From positions 1 to 64,000 of the forward strand of contig NZ_JAFBEX010000004.1 of NCBI RefSeq assembly GCF_016908975.1: 64,000 nucleotides of DNA. Reading direction: 5' to 3'. Of this stretch, positions 52,325 to 61,590 are shown piece by piece. The translations under genes and the position numbers were made by a program. The first letter of the stretch is position 1. Each line of letters opens with the position of its first letter. Source of the DNA: Neobacillus cucumis. Lineage in GTDB: Bacteria; Bacillota; Bacilli; Bacillales; Cytobacillaceae. The notes below the pieces were generated by a model, which saw nothing but the letters and a program-made list of their open reading frames with translations, did not search any database and had not been told where the DNA came from.

Positions 52325-52480
52325 TTATTTTTTATCAGCTTTTATATTTAGAACCTGTTGTTTAATTTCCTCAATTAAATCACTAACTTTAATACTTTTT
52401 TCTTCCGTTCCTTTTAAGTATGTATTTAGTAAAATCTCTTGAAATTTTTGCTGTGTAAGTTTATCCGATATGGATGTCAC
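52325..52480 (-). CDS. small protein of unknown function (51 aa)
   Basis: The frame reads VTSISDKLTQQKFQEILL then NTYLKGTEEKSIKVSDLIEE and IKQQVLNIKADKK: charged, mostly helical, no membrane segment. GTG at 52480 is nine bases after GGGGG; ATG at 52489 abuts that sequence, so the GTG start is preferred. It lies between a GT4 gene and epsL in the same direction. No family recognised. Confidence 0.5.
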   Translation of the reverse strand: MTSISDKLTQQKFQEILLNTYLKGTEEKSIKVSDLIEEIKQQVLNIKADKK

Positions 52481-52588
52481 TTTTTTCATCCCCCATAAAA
52501 TTTCAAATTAAAAAGGTTATATTTTTTTAAGTGATGATTTTTATCCCCTAGTTTACTCATCACATTAACTTAGTACTTTGCCAACAAC

Positions 52589-53791
52589 TTAAGATTCAAT
52601 TAATTCATATAATTTTTCGATTTCAGTCTCGTTTCCATAGTTACGGGAGCGAACGTTGGAAATTAAATTTTCTCTAATTCCTTGATCTTCAATTAATCTT
52701 TTTATTCCAGTAACTATACCAGAACAATTTTGAGGTGTAATTATTGCATCTACGCCATCACATGCTTGACTCTTTGCTGTTGGAAAATTAGTAATCACTA
52801 CTGGTTTACCTAATATTTGGGCTTCTCTAATTGTCACAGCTTTACCTTCATACCTCGATGGTTGTACATAAATATCACAAGCCTTAATATATGGATAAGG
52901 GTTTGTTTTTTTACCAAGTAAAAAGAATCTGTCCTTTAATTTGTTCTTTTCGATCAGAATTTTTAGGTCTTTTTCAAGTGGACCGTAACCAACCACATAC
53001 CAATGTATATCAAACCCCTCATTAACTAATTCCTTGCACGCTTCAATAGCTCGATCCAAACCTTTAGCGTGAGAAAAACGACCTACAGTTAATAGATTGG
53101 TTCTTCCAGGCACTTTAATTATCTCATTTGATACATCTTCATTAGCTTGTTTCCTAATGAACTCCGGTGAAAGAATATTCTCTATCACCGTTGTTTTAGA
53201 TTTGAAATCAGGATATAATTTCAAAAATGTATTGGAGCACTCTTCAGAAACAGCCACAATTTTGTCTAATTTCCCCCACATTTTTTTTTCCAATTTTTGA
53301 TTCAAGGGGATATTGGAGTAATCTGTATGAATCCATCCAATTCTTTTTTTCGCGTTTACTTTTTCCCCAATAAAATGATGTGGCCATAGAAATCCTATGG
53401 CCACATCATATTCCTTATGTAATTTCGGAAGAAAAGGATTAGTTATTTCCCATCCATATTGAATGACAAGGTAGCCAGGCTCATCCATTTTTTTTACTTT
53501 ACCTTGAAAAGACCCTAGATATTTTGCCATTGCTCTTGTAATAGCGATAGGATAATGACCTTCCTTTGCAATTTGTGCCACCGACATCCTAAATGTGGTA
53601 TATTCAGGTATTTCGGGCAGTAACTTTGGACCATTTGGTATAAAGGAAAGGAACTCTCCTTCATGCTTAAATAACATTAAATCAACATCATATTTGTTAT
53701 AATCAATTTGTTTTAAAAGACCTATAAGGCTTCGTTCTACACCACCTATAGCCAAATCAAATGAGGTGATTAGTAATTTTTTTTTCATCAT
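52589..53791 (-). CDS. GT4 family glycosyltransferase
   Basis: This 400-aa GT-B enzyme opens KKKLLITSFDLAIGGVERSL. The donor domain has LLTVGRFSHAKGLDRAIEAC and SRYEGKAVTIREAQILGKP with the paired Glu motif. The ATG at 53791 is seven bases after AGAGG; the upstream in-frame start at 53812 is TTG with no ribosome site. It resembles the three GT4 enzymes at 43-47 kb more than the EpsF-like ones next door. Confidence 0.88.
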   Translation of the reverse strand: MMKKKLLITSFDLAIGGVERSLIGLLKQIDYNKYDVDLMLFKHEGEFLSFIPNGPKLLPEIPEYTTFRMSVAQIAKEGHYPIAITRAMAKYLGSFQGKVKKMDEPGYLVIQYGWEITNPFLPKLHKEYDVAIGFLWPHHFIGEKVNAKKRIGWIHTDYSNIPLNQKLEKKMWGKLDKIVAVSEECSNTFLKLYPDFKSKTTVIENILSPEFIRKQANEDVSNEIIKVPGRTNLLTVGRFSHAKGLDRAIEACKELVNEGFDIHWYVVGYGPLEKDLKILIEKNKLKDRFFLLGKKTNPYPYIKACDIYVQPSRYEGKAVTIREAQILGKPVVITNFPTAKSQACDGVDAIITPQNCSGIVTGIKRLIEDQGIRENLISNVRSRNYGNETEIEKLYELIES

Positions 53792-53819
53792 CCCTAGACC
53801 TCTCAATTTCAAACATATT

Positions 53820-54956
53820 CTATGTAGCTAACCCGTATAGGCTAACCCAATCATTTACATTATTCTGGATATTATACCCGCGGTTTGTTACCTCTTCCAT
53901 TATCTTTTCTTGATCTGGCTTTTCAATTATTAAGACTTCTGATACCTTACTACACCAAGAATCAATATTTGCATCAAGACTTAGATAGGACACAAGACCT
54001 AAACCCATATCAGTTATATTAGGAACTGTGTCAGAAATGACACATGGAGTTCCAGAACATTGAGCCTCTACGGTTACAATTCCAAACCCTTCAAATTTTG
54101 ATGGAAATAAAAATACATCAAAAGCATTCATTAATCTTGCGATATCCGTCCTTACACCTAAAAATTTAATATGATCATAAATCCCTAGTTTTAAAGCTTC
54201 ATGTTCAATTTGTCCTCTTATCGGACCGTCTCCAATCAATAAGGCATTAAAACGGTTATCTTGTTCTATCAATTTTTTCATTACCTTAAGTAAAAAGCTA
54301 TGATTCTTAGAATCGGAAAAGCGCCCCACATGCCCAACAATTTTCGAATCATCTGGTAAGCCTAATTCTCTAATAATACTTTTCCTATCAATTTTAAAAT
54401 CTCTTATGAAATGACCTGGTATGATTCCGTTATTTAGGATTCTCACCTTTTCCTTATCGACTACTTTTTTACCAAATAAAAATTGTGCAGCTTCTTTACT
54501 ACAACTGCAATATTCTGTGGCAGCAATTCTGATAATTGAACGAAGAAAATTCAAGGTAATCCTTTCAGAACTGCTGTCGCCTCTTTGCCAATATGTACTA
54601 TGGGAATGACAGATTCTATTTTTTATTCCACATAGTTTTGCTGCTAATGCAGGGAAACCACTTTGATAATCAGTGTGAGAATGAACTGCACTGAAATGGT
54701 TAGATTTCATAATGTTGATCAATTCTTTTAAATATAAAAATGGACCCAATTGCCCTAAACTTGAAATTTTAAAAATTCGTCCACCTAACTCAAGGATTTC
54801 GTCTTCAAAATCGCCCTTCTCGGTAGAATGTGTAACAAAATCAAATTGAACTTTCCTTCTATCCATATTTCGATAGACGTTCATGATTAAGGTTTCCGCT
54901 CCCCCCCGATCCATTGAACTTACAATATGAAGGACTCGATTAGGCTCTGCATTCAA
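53820..54956 (-). CDS. GT4 glycosyltransferase, EpsF-like (copy 2)
   Basis: This 378-aa GT-B enzyme has RVLHIVSSMDRGGAETLIMN, FSAVHSHTDYQSGFPALAAK and ICHSHSTYW, as in B. subtilis EpsF. The donor-domain motif is FKFEGFGIVTVEAQCSGTP in slightly variant form. A second EpsF-like gene lies at 57021-58130, so this is a duplication with epsG and a GT2 gene between. In B. subtilis one epsF precedes epsG. Confidence 0.9.
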   Translation of the reverse strand: MNAEPNRVLHIVSSMDRGGAETLIMNVYRNMDRRKVQFDFVTHSTEKGDFEDEILELGGRIFKISSLGQLGPFLYLKELINIMKSNHFSAVHSHTDYQSGFPALAAKLCGIKNRICHSHSTYWQRGDSSSERITLNFLRSIIRIAATEYCSCSKEAAQFLFGKKVVDKEKVRILNNGIIPGHFIRDFKIDRKSIIRELGLPDDSKIVGHVGRFSDSKNHSFLLKVMKKLIEQDNRFNALLIGDGPIRGQIEHEALKLGIYDHIKFLGVRTDIARLMNAFDVFLFPSKFEGFGIVTVEAQCSGTPCVISDTVPNITDMGLGLVSYLSLDANIDSWCSKVSEVLIIEKPDQEKIMEEVTNRGYNIQNNVNDWVSLYGLAT

Positions 54957-54991
54957 TTGTTATCACCTCATCTTTCAGAAAACTGTTATGA

Positions 54992-56059
54992 TTACAGAAA
55001 ATCACTATTATAAATAATATTCAGGGATATCACACTCTCGTAGTAATAATATAAAAAATAGAAAACTAAGAGAATATAATAGATAAATTTTTGATCCTTT
55101 ACATTTATAAGCTTAATAATCCATGATATGAGGATTAACTGATAAAGATTAAAATATATTGAAAACCGAGCAAAAATCCAATTCTGTGTCGAAACAATCA
55201 TAAATAGAAAACCTAGAACCGACATATTGACAATAAAGTCACTCTCAGGAAAAATTTCACGTAGCTTTTCTCTGCCTAAATAGGCAATCAATAAAGGTAC
55301 ACCATTAACCGCTACCCTCATGATATTAGCTCCACCTTCATTAAAATTTTGGTAATGTCCATACTCAGTGTCTTTAAGAGCCGAGAATAATAAGGCAGAG
55401 AACTGATTAAAACCTAAAACAATAATTATAGATAAAAAGAGAAGTATAAATGTCGCCTTGGACCACGCTTTATATCGAACGAGAAAATAGATTGGAATTA
55501 ATACCAAAGCACTCTCATGAAATGTTGAAGCAAATAGAACTACTATTATGTACCGTACCAAGCTCCCCTCTATGAGGAATTTAGTAGCAGAAAATACAAT
55601 TGCAGCTGCTAGGCATTGCCTCATCCCATTCATAGAGGTTAAAAATAATCCTCCTGTAATATAGACATAGGTACTCAGTTCAAACATTCTGGAGTAGTTA
55701 TACAAGACCGCTATAATCAGTAAATTAGTAATAATAGCAGTAGTGAGTAATAAAATTTGTGGATTATCAGAATAATGTTTTAATATTCTTTGAAAGACAC
55801 CAAACCCCATATCTTTCTGGGATTGAATATATTTCCACGTAAAATTATTCGTTTCATAAATGTGCGTATAAAAAAAAGTATCTCCAATGTTGGTTCGCAA
55901 ACCTGAAACTAAAGAAAGTGTTAAGAATACACCAAAAACTAAAAGTTTATTGGGCTTTATTGGTACGGAAGTATAAACTCCAGTTGCTGGAACTGAAAAA
56001 TATCTCGAAAAAAAGGACAAAATAAAAACTATGGCAAGATTAATCCATAGGATAGTCAT
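54992..56059 (-). CDS. epsG: EpsG-like polysaccharide polymerase
   Basis: This 355-aa membrane protein has ten or more segments. WINLAIVFILSFFSRYFSV, PNKLLVFGVFLTLSLVSGLR, NGMRQCLAAAIVFSATKF and FARFSIYFNLYQLILISWII align by eye with B. subtilis EpsG, the presumed Wzy-type polymerase. The ATG at 56059 follows AAAGGA by eight bases and matches the EpsG N-terminus; the ATG at 56083 has no ribosome site. Confidence 0.9.
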   Translation of the reverse strand: MTILWINLAIVFILSFFSRYFSVPATGVYTSVPIKPNKLLVFGVFLTLSLVSGLRTNIGDTFFYTHIYETNNFTWKYIQSQKDMGFGVFQRILKHYSDNPQILLLTTAIITNLLIIAVLYNYSRMFELSTYVYITGGLFLTSMNGMRQCLAAAIVFSATKFLIEGSLVRYIIVVLFASTFHESALVLIPIYFLVRYKAWSKATFILLFLSIIIVLGFNQFSALLFSALKDTEYGHYQNFNEGGANIMRVAVNGVPLLIAYLGREKLREIFPESDFIVNMSVLGFLFMIVSTQNWIFARFSIYFNLYQLILISWIIKLINVKDQKFIYYILLVFYFLYYYYESVISLNIIYNSDFL

Positions 56060-56129
56060 AAGAAAGATCCTTTCATTTTTCATTCCATTTTATTTTAAGG
56101 TTTAAAAGGCTGTCACACCTCTTGGATGA

Positions 56130-57014
56130 CTATGCATTCCTAGAGGAATTTGAAATATATAAAAATAGTAAAACACCAAATGGTATGGCTAAAAAGGTGA
56201 GAAGTTTCTTAGGAGAATCCGATAAGAATTTCCAATCCTTTATCATTAAACTACTAGAAACATAATGAATAGCCTGTCTAAACTTAAAACTTTTACTCGC
56301 GAATGGAAGCTTCATTAATTCTTTTCGATAAAATGCAAATCCTTTTGGATTTTTCCGATATTGATTAAACATATTTAGAGAAGAACCATCAGGAAGATAC
56401 TCAACATGGCAAATAACTTCATTCATTAACAGCATTTTATACTTCTTATCAAGAAGATAATATTTATATGCCAATCCAACATATTTCTCATTTTCAAATA
56501 TCGGGTATGGATTCGCCTTTGTAAGTTCTGTACGATAAACTAATTTTTTATCCCCAGTAACCCCATGCTTATAATAAAGATCAAATAAAGTTGATTGTTC
56601 AATTTGTTCAGGCAATTTTGTGCCGATTACTTTATTGTCACCAAAAGCATCTAGCGCTATAATTCCACTTACATGCTCGTTTCCATACCTTTTCCAAAAA
56701 GAAACGATTTTTTCTACTGCATCCTCAGGCATATAATCATCTGAATCGATGCATACATTCAATTCTGTGTTCATTTTCTCATATGCTGCATTGTGAGCCC
56801 CATGCATTCCCTGATTATCTTGCAAGTGATAATGAATTTCAATTTTATTTTCCTTAATCCAGTGATTCACTAACTCTCTAGTATTATCTGTTGAACCGTC
56901 ATCAATAATTAACCAAATGAAATCTTTACTCGTCTGACGTACTAGACTTTGATAGCATTTATCAAGGCAATAGGCACGATTAAAGGTCGGAGTAAATACA
57001 GTTAACATTTTCAT
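56130..57014 (-). CDS. GT2 family glycosyltransferase
   Basis: This 294-aa GT-A enzyme has LTVFTPTFNRAYCLDKCYQS, WLIIDDGSTDNTRELV and the metal site NVCIDSDDYMPEDA, with a C-terminal hydrophobic segment (about 273-290) that could anchor it. It sits between the EpsF-like gene and epsG, near the place of epsE, but I do not see enough similarity to call EpsE. It is six bases after the gene upstream, in one operon. Confidence 0.88.
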   Translation of the reverse strand: MKMLTVFTPTFNRAYCLDKCYQSLVRQTSKDFIWLIIDDGSTDNTRELVNHWIKENKIEIHYHLQDNQGMHGAHNAAYEKMNTELNVCIDSDDYMPEDAVEKIVSFWKRYGNEHVSGIIALDAFGDNKVIGTKLPEQIEQSTLFDLYYKHGVTGDKKLVYRTELTKANPYPIFENEKYVGLAYKYYLLDKKYKMLLMNEVICHVEYLPDGSSLNMFNQYRKNPKGFAFYRKELMKLPFASKSFKFRQAIHYVSSSLMIKDWKFLSDSPKKLLTFLAIPFGVLLFLYISNSSRNA

Positions 57015-57020
57015 TCTTCT

Positions 57021-58130
57021 TCACCCCGATTTACTCAAGTAGTACTTTACGATAATTTCAACAGTATCCTCTATGTCATATCCTTGCTCTTTTAAAACAG
57101 TTGACATTAATTTTCTGCTTGGTTTAGTTGAATCAATTTCAACTATTTTCTTTAACCACTGGTCTTCTTTATCTAGAGGTAAGAAATGTACTAAATTTCC
57201 CCCAAGATCCACTTCCTTTGATATATTCTCAGATATAAAACATGGTAAGCCTGCTCCCTGTGCTTCAATAAGAGAAACAGGTAATCCCTCATGTAATGAA
57301 GGAAAGACAAATACATCTAATCCTTGGAGAATCTGATTAATATCATTCCGAATTCCTATAAATTTTACCTTGTCCTGTATATTTAATTGTATTACCTTCT
57401 TTTCAATAGTCGAACGCAGTGGTCCATCACCTATTAATAAAAGAACCGATTCATTATTCACTTCATTAAATTTAGTAAATATGTCAATTAGAAAGTTATG
57501 ATTTTTCTGATGGTTAAATCTCCCTACATGACCTAAAACAAATTTATCTTCGTCAATATTCAACTCTTGCCTTATCTTGTTTCTGCTTTTCATAGAATAA
57601 ATAAATTGACCACTCTCAATACCATTTTTTATTATCTTTGCTTCTGATGATTTCATTTTAAAAAGCCATTTTGCAGCGTAGTCGGAGCATGCAAATAAGT
57701 CAGTGGCAGTCGTGAGTATATAATTACCAGCGTACCATTTATATATTTTCGAAATGATGCCACCCTCACTACTAGTGTTATGACTGTGTGAAATCCTTAT
57801 AGGAATTCCAGCTTTTTTTGCTTCTCGAAGAACAAAACCACTCATCTTATCCATGTGTGAATGAACAATCTTATAATGTTTATTTTCCTTAAAGAAACCT
57901 TTTAGTTCTTTTATATATTTAAAATGCCCTACATCAGTAATGTATGGAATTCTATAAACTTTCCCGCCCATTCTTAATATTTCAGAATCAAATACCCCTT
58001 CTTTACATGTTAGGAAATCAAATTGAACCTTGGTTTTGTCAATATTTCGGTACAAATTCATGATAAGTGTTTCTGCACCTCCTCGGTTCATATTGACAAC
58101 TACATGTAAGATTCTTAATGGACCGCCCAC
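57021..58130 (-). CDS. epsF: GT4 glycosyltransferase, EpsF-like (copy 1)
   Basis: This 369-aa GT-B enzyme has RILHVVVNMNRGGAETLIMN, HSHMDKMSGFVLREAKKAG and RISHSHNTSSEGG. The donor site is SLHEGLPVSLIEAQGAGLP with the E-x7-E pair. It overlaps epsD by 16 bp. The start is GTG at 58130, just after GGAGGAGG. It is the better positional match to epsF, downstream of epsD. Confidence 0.9.
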   Translation of the reverse strand: MGGPLRILHVVVNMNRGGAETLIMNLYRNIDKTKVQFDFLTCKEGVFDSEILRMGGKVYRIPYITDVGHFKYIKELKGFFKENKHYKIVHSHMDKMSGFVLREAKKAGIPIRISHSHNTSSEGGIISKIYKWYAGNYILTTATDLFACSDYAAKWLFKMKSSEAKIIKNGIESGQFIYSMKSRNKIRQELNIDEDKFVLGHVGRFNHQKNHNFLIDIFTKFNEVNNESVLLLIGDGPLRSTIEKKVIQLNIQDKVKFIGIRNDINQILQGLDVFVFPSLHEGLPVSLIEAQGAGLPCFISENISKEVDLGGNLVHFLPLDKEDQWLKKIVEIDSTKPSRKLMSTVLKEQGYDIEDTVEIIVKYYLSKSG

Positions 58131-59266
58131 AATTCCTCCTCCAATTCAACCATATATGATCTGTAGATATTACTTTTTTCCTCTAAAACCTTTTGAACGC
58201 TAAACATATTTACAGCCATATTACGACCTTTTGTTCCAAACTTAATTTTTAAATCATTATTGCAAGCCAACTCTTTAATTTTTTTTGAAAATTGATTAGT
58301 ATCATTATAAATAATCCAACCATTTTGCCCATTATCAATTAATTCTCTATGGCCCCTATTATCATTTGCAATCACTGGCAGTCCGCAGGACATTGCCTCT
58401 ATAATATTTACTGGAAGACCTTCTCTTAGACTTGACGCAACTGCAATATCACTAATTTTCAACAGTTTTTCTATATCATTTCTAAACCCAAGAAAATCGA
58501 TCATACTATCCACCTGTAACGTTCTTGCCAGTTCCTTGCAATCTTGTAAAAGAGCTCCCTCACCGGCTAATAATAGTCTTGCATTCGGAATTTCATCCTT
58601 TAATAGTGCTAGTGAATTAATTAGGAACTTTTGGTTTTTATTTTTATTAAATTCGGCAGCATAAACCATTAAAAAATCATTAGCACCATAACCTAATGAT
58701 TTTCTTAAAATATCTTTTTTTGATTTTTCTAATGGTCTAAATATCTCAGTATTTACTCCAACACCGTGCACATGTTTGATTGTATTTGCACTAAAGTGGT
58801 GATCTTTCGCTAATTGATAATCCTCTTGATTTATGGTGATAAGACAATCTGTAAAGAAAGAAAGGATTTTCTCAATCGGATAATAAAGAAACCAGTTAAT
58901 CAATGGTGCACCTTTACAAAAATGGAATCCATGGGCAGTATAGATTACTTTTGTTCCATGTTTTCTCAACTTTCTTCCGGCTAACCGTGTAATGAAGCCA
59001 CCAACTGGGGTGTGGCAGTGAATAATATTAAACTGATGCTTATCAATAATTTTTTTGAGCTCTTTATATGCCTTAATATTTTTTTTATCTAAAGGTGACC
59101 TTTGAAAAGGGATATTATACTTTTTATCTACATAAGGAAGTTTTATTTCACCAGATGCTGCAACAAATACTTCCCACCCCTGTTCCTTAAACCACTTTAG
59201 GTACGGCAAATGAAATGCCTTAATATGATAATCGACCGTTGCACAAAATAATACTTTTTTTACCAT
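58115..59266 (-). CDS. epsD: glycosyltransferase EpsD
   Basis: This 383-aa GT4 enzyme has FCATVDYHIKAFHLPYLKWF, IIHCHTPVGGFITRLAGRKL and VIYTAHGFHFCKGAPLINW, blocks shared with B. subtilis EpsD. The donor site is SLREGLPVNIIEAMSCGLP. EpsD is thought to transfer GlcNAc to the lipid-linked first sugar. AGGAGGGGG precedes the ATG. It directly follows epsC, as in B. subtilis. Confidence 0.9.
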   Translation of the reverse strand: MVKKVLFCATVDYHIKAFHLPYLKWFKEQGWEVFVAASGEIKLPYVDKKYNIPFQRSPLDKKNIKAYKELKKIIDKHQFNIIHCHTPVGGFITRLAGRKLRKHGTKVIYTAHGFHFCKGAPLINWFLYYPIEKILSFFTDCLITINQEDYQLAKDHHFSANTIKHVHGVGVNTEIFRPLEKSKKDILRKSLGYGANDFLMVYAAEFNKNKNQKFLINSLALLKDEIPNARLLLAGEGALLQDCKELARTLQVDSMIDFLGFRNDIEKLLKISDIAVASSLREGLPVNIIEAMSCGLPVIANDNRGHRELIDNGQNGWIIYNDTNQFSKKIKELACNNDLKIKFGTKGRNMAVNMFSVQKVLEEKSNIYRSYMVELEEELWAVH

Positions 59267-59333
59267 CTAAATCATCCCCCTCCTTTCTACAGAACTAGAA
59301 ATTAGTTATTTTTTATTTGTAGATGCATTATGA

Positions 59334-61160
59334 TTAAACTGAGACGCTGAATTCAGGTTTCGTCCTAATTCTATAGTTTGCAAGATTAATAAGTCTATCT
59401 CTTATCTCCTCTTTCGTTAAATTTTCATAAGTCAAGATGATTTCTTCTATTTCTCGAGTAAAAAGCTCAGATCTCTTTCCAATATAAATTTTCGGATAAA
59501 TTTGTTGCTCATGAATTTCATCCTCTTTTAATAGTTCCTCAAATAACTTTTCTCCTGGTCTAATTCCTGAAAATTCAATTCCGATATCTTCAACCGAATT
59601 ACCAGAGAGTTTGATAATATTTTTTGCTAAATCTACAATTTTTACAGGTTCTCCCATGTCTAACACAAAAATTTCTCCACCACTAGCAAGGGCCCCTGCT
59701 TGAAGTACTAATCTTGACGCTTCAGGTATGGTCATGAAGTAACGTATCATATCAGGATGGGTAACAGTAACAGGACCACCCTTTTCAATCTGCTTTTTAA
59801 ATAGTGGAATTACACTTCCTCTACTACCTAAAACATTCCCAAAGCGGACAGCAACAAATTTTGTATTACTTTGTTCGTCCATATGTTGGATAAGCATTTC
59901 TGCTAACTTTTTTGCGGCCCCCATAACACTAGTTGGGTTTACTGCTTTATCAGTTGAAATCATAACGAAGGTCTTAACAGAATTCCAACTGGCTGCTTTC
60001 GCCACATTCATTGTGCCGATAATGTTATTTTTGACAGCTTCTTCCGGGTTGGCTTCCATTAAAGGAACATGCTTATGAGCAGCCGCATGGTAAACAATAT
60101 CAGGTTGGTATGTGCTCATGATGGTCATCATTTTCTTTTGATCTTGTATATCCGCAATTACTGGAACAAATTCAATACCAGAATGTTTATGCGTTTCTTT
60201 AAGTTCCATTTCAATAGAATAAATGCTATTTTCACCATGCCCTAATAAAATAAGTGATTTAGGATTAAAGGTTGAAACTTGCCTACAAATTTCTGAACCA
60301 ATAGACCCACCAGCACCTGTAACTAAGACAACCTTTTTTGTAATATTTTCAGAAATGCTATTTATATCTAATTCAACCGGTTCTCTTCCTAATAAATCTT
60401 CTACTTGCACATCACGAAATTGACTAACAGATACTTTTCCTGTCATTAAGTCTTCTAGCATCGGTAAAATTTGAGTTTTAGCATCTGTTTTAGCACATTC
60501 ATTGAAAATGACATTTAACTCTTTTTTACTTAGTGATGGAATGGCAATTACAATATTTTCAATGTCTAGCGATGTTACTGAAGACTCAATGTTATCTATG
60601 CCACCAACAACGGGAATCCCTAATATATCAAGCCGATATTTTCTGAGATCATCATCAATAAATGCCACAGGTAATAAATCTGCTTCTTTATTTTGTAATA
60701 ATTGTCTTGCTACCATGGTTCCTGCTGAGCCAGCACCAATAATTAATGTTCTTTTTTTATTATCAATTTTGTTTAGATGTGAATCATGTAACATTCGCCA
60801 GCAAAACCTTGACCCCCCAATGATAGACATATTAAGTAACCAGGTTACTGCTAATAGTCGATAGAACAATTCCTTAACAATCAATTGCTGACAAATTGCA
60901 GCAAGAAAGACTGAAATGGTTACAATCTTTAAAATACTTAGTAACTCTCCAACACTTGCATATTCCCAAGCCTTTTTGTACAAATGAAATTTAAATGACA
61001 ATAAATAATGACTAATTAAAATAACAACTGAACTTAGTACAATGGGAAAGGTAATAACATCAATAGTTCCATTCACTAAAAAACAGCTTATAAAGATTGC
61101 TGTTATTACAATACATGAATCTATTATTAAAAATAATGATAAGCGTTGCCGGTATGACAT
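59334..61160 (-). CDS. epsC: UDP-GlcNAc 4,6-dehydratase EpsC
   Basis: This 608-aa membrane enzyme of the CapD/WbpM type has four N-terminal membrane helices and a CoA-binding-like domain with IGAGSAGTMVARQLLQ. The SDR catalytic domain has VLVTGAGGSIGSEICRQ. The active site is STDKAVNPTSVMGAAKKLAE, with Met in place of the usual Tyr as in this family. It makes the 4-keto-6-deoxy sugar used by EpsN and EpsM. AAAGGGGGGG precedes the ATG. Confidence 0.93.
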   Translation of the reverse strand: MSYRQRLSLFLIIDSCIVITAIFISCFLVNGTIDVITFPIVLSSVVILISHYLLSFKFHLYKKAWEYASVGELLSILKIVTISVFLAAICQQLIVKELFYRLLAVTWLLNMSIIGGSRFCWRMLHDSHLNKIDNKKRTLIIGAGSAGTMVARQLLQNKEADLLPVAFIDDDLRKYRLDILGIPVVGGIDNIESSVTSLDIENIVIAIPSLSKKELNVIFNECAKTDAKTQILPMLEDLMTGKVSVSQFRDVQVEDLLGREPVELDINSISENITKKVVLVTGAGGSIGSEICRQVSTFNPKSLILLGHGENSIYSIEMELKETHKHSGIEFVPVIADIQDQKKMMTIMSTYQPDIVYHAAAHKHVPLMEANPEEAVKNNIIGTMNVAKAASWNSVKTFVMISTDKAVNPTSVMGAAKKLAEMLIQHMDEQSNTKFVAVRFGNVLGSRGSVIPLFKKQIEKGGPVTVTHPDMIRYFMTIPEASRLVLQAGALASGGEIFVLDMGEPVKIVDLAKNIIKLSGNSVEDIGIEFSGIRPGEKLFEELLKEDEIHEQQIYPKIYIGKRSELFTREIEEIILTYENLTKEEIRDRLINLANYRIRTKPEFSVSV

Positions 61161-61177
61161 AGTTCCCCCCCTTTAAA

Positions 61178-61318
61178 TTATTCCAACTTTATTCTTCTTA
61201 ATTTGATAGCACTGTTGATTAATTTAAAAATTTCCTCTAGCTCTTCTTTTGAAGCATCTTGTTTAATATACCTAACTGCTTTTTTTATTGATTTTGGATA
61301 GTTATCAAAATTCTTCAA
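61178..61318 (-). CDS. micro-protein between epsB and epsC (46 aa)
   Basis: The frame reads MKNFDNYPKSIKKAVRYI then KQDASKEELEEIFKLINS and AIKLRRIKLE. The start is TTG at 61318 with AGGGGG nine bases upstream. It is highly charged and probably two helices; the KEELEEIFK stretch is loosely SinI-like but without the EW and G positions. It lies immediately after the EAR-controlled terminator and 17 bp before epsC. No family recognised. Confidence 0.6.
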   Translation of the reverse strand: MKNFDNYPKSIKKAVRYIKQDASKEELEEIFKLINSAIKLRRIKLE

Positions 61319-61338
61319 TTTTTTGTTCCCCCTACAAT

Positions 61339-61388
61339 AAAAATGTTAATTATATGAACTCCTCCAAGGACACATAATTAACATTTTT
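61339..61388 (-). terminator. terminator downstream of the EAR element
   Basis: A perfect 15-bp stem (61339-61353 with 61374-61388) has GGAGGAG in its loop and a short U-rich tail on the minus strand. It is the expected target of EAR-mediated read-through. Confidence 0.7.
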
Positions 61389-61400
61389 ATTAAATATATT

Positions 61401-61520
61401 GGGCATCTAACCCATCCTCACATCACGCCCTCGACGACTAGCGTCTAAGGTCTTTCAACCCACAGCATGACCGAGTGTCTCCATTGATAATGGCAAGGAG
61501 GCATCACCATTTCATCCTTT
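61401..61520 (-). ncRNA. EAR / epsC RNA element
   Basis: A GC-rich, structured 120-nt stretch in an AT-rich leader lies between epsB and epsC, exactly where B. subtilis carries the EAR (epsC-motif) antitermination RNA. Blocks such as GAGACACTCGGTCATGCTG, GGGTTGAAAGACC, GTCGTCGAGGGCGTGATG and GGATGGGTTAGATGCCC are spaced for several helices. It is followed by a terminator hairpin. EAR lets RNA polymerase read through distant terminators in the long eps operon. Assigned from position and motif memory, not a covariance search. Confidence 0.8.
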
Positions 61521-61544
61521 TACAATCCAAAACAAGAACTATAC

Positions 61545-61560
61545 GTTCTTTAAAAAGAAC
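61545..61560 (-). promoter_or_regulatory. SinR-like operator after epsB
   Basis: GTTCTTTAAAAAGAAC carries perfect GTTCTTT inverted arms, extended by C/G at both ends (61544-61561). It lies 31 bp after the epsB stop, upstream of the EAR RNA, so it could block elongation or a secondary promoter. Confidence 0.65.
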
Positions 61561-61590
61561 GAAAAGGACAAAAAAAATACAATTATACTA

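Noticed and set aside
56130..57014. EpsE (flagellar clutch glycosyltransferase)
   Set aside because: Position is near that of epsE, but the N-terminal motif and overall pattern are those of a generic GT2; not enough to assign the clutch function.
61178..61318. A second SinI peptide
   Set aside because: The KEELEEIFK stretch is loosely similar, but the EW-x-L and EAK-x-x-G positions of SinI are missing.
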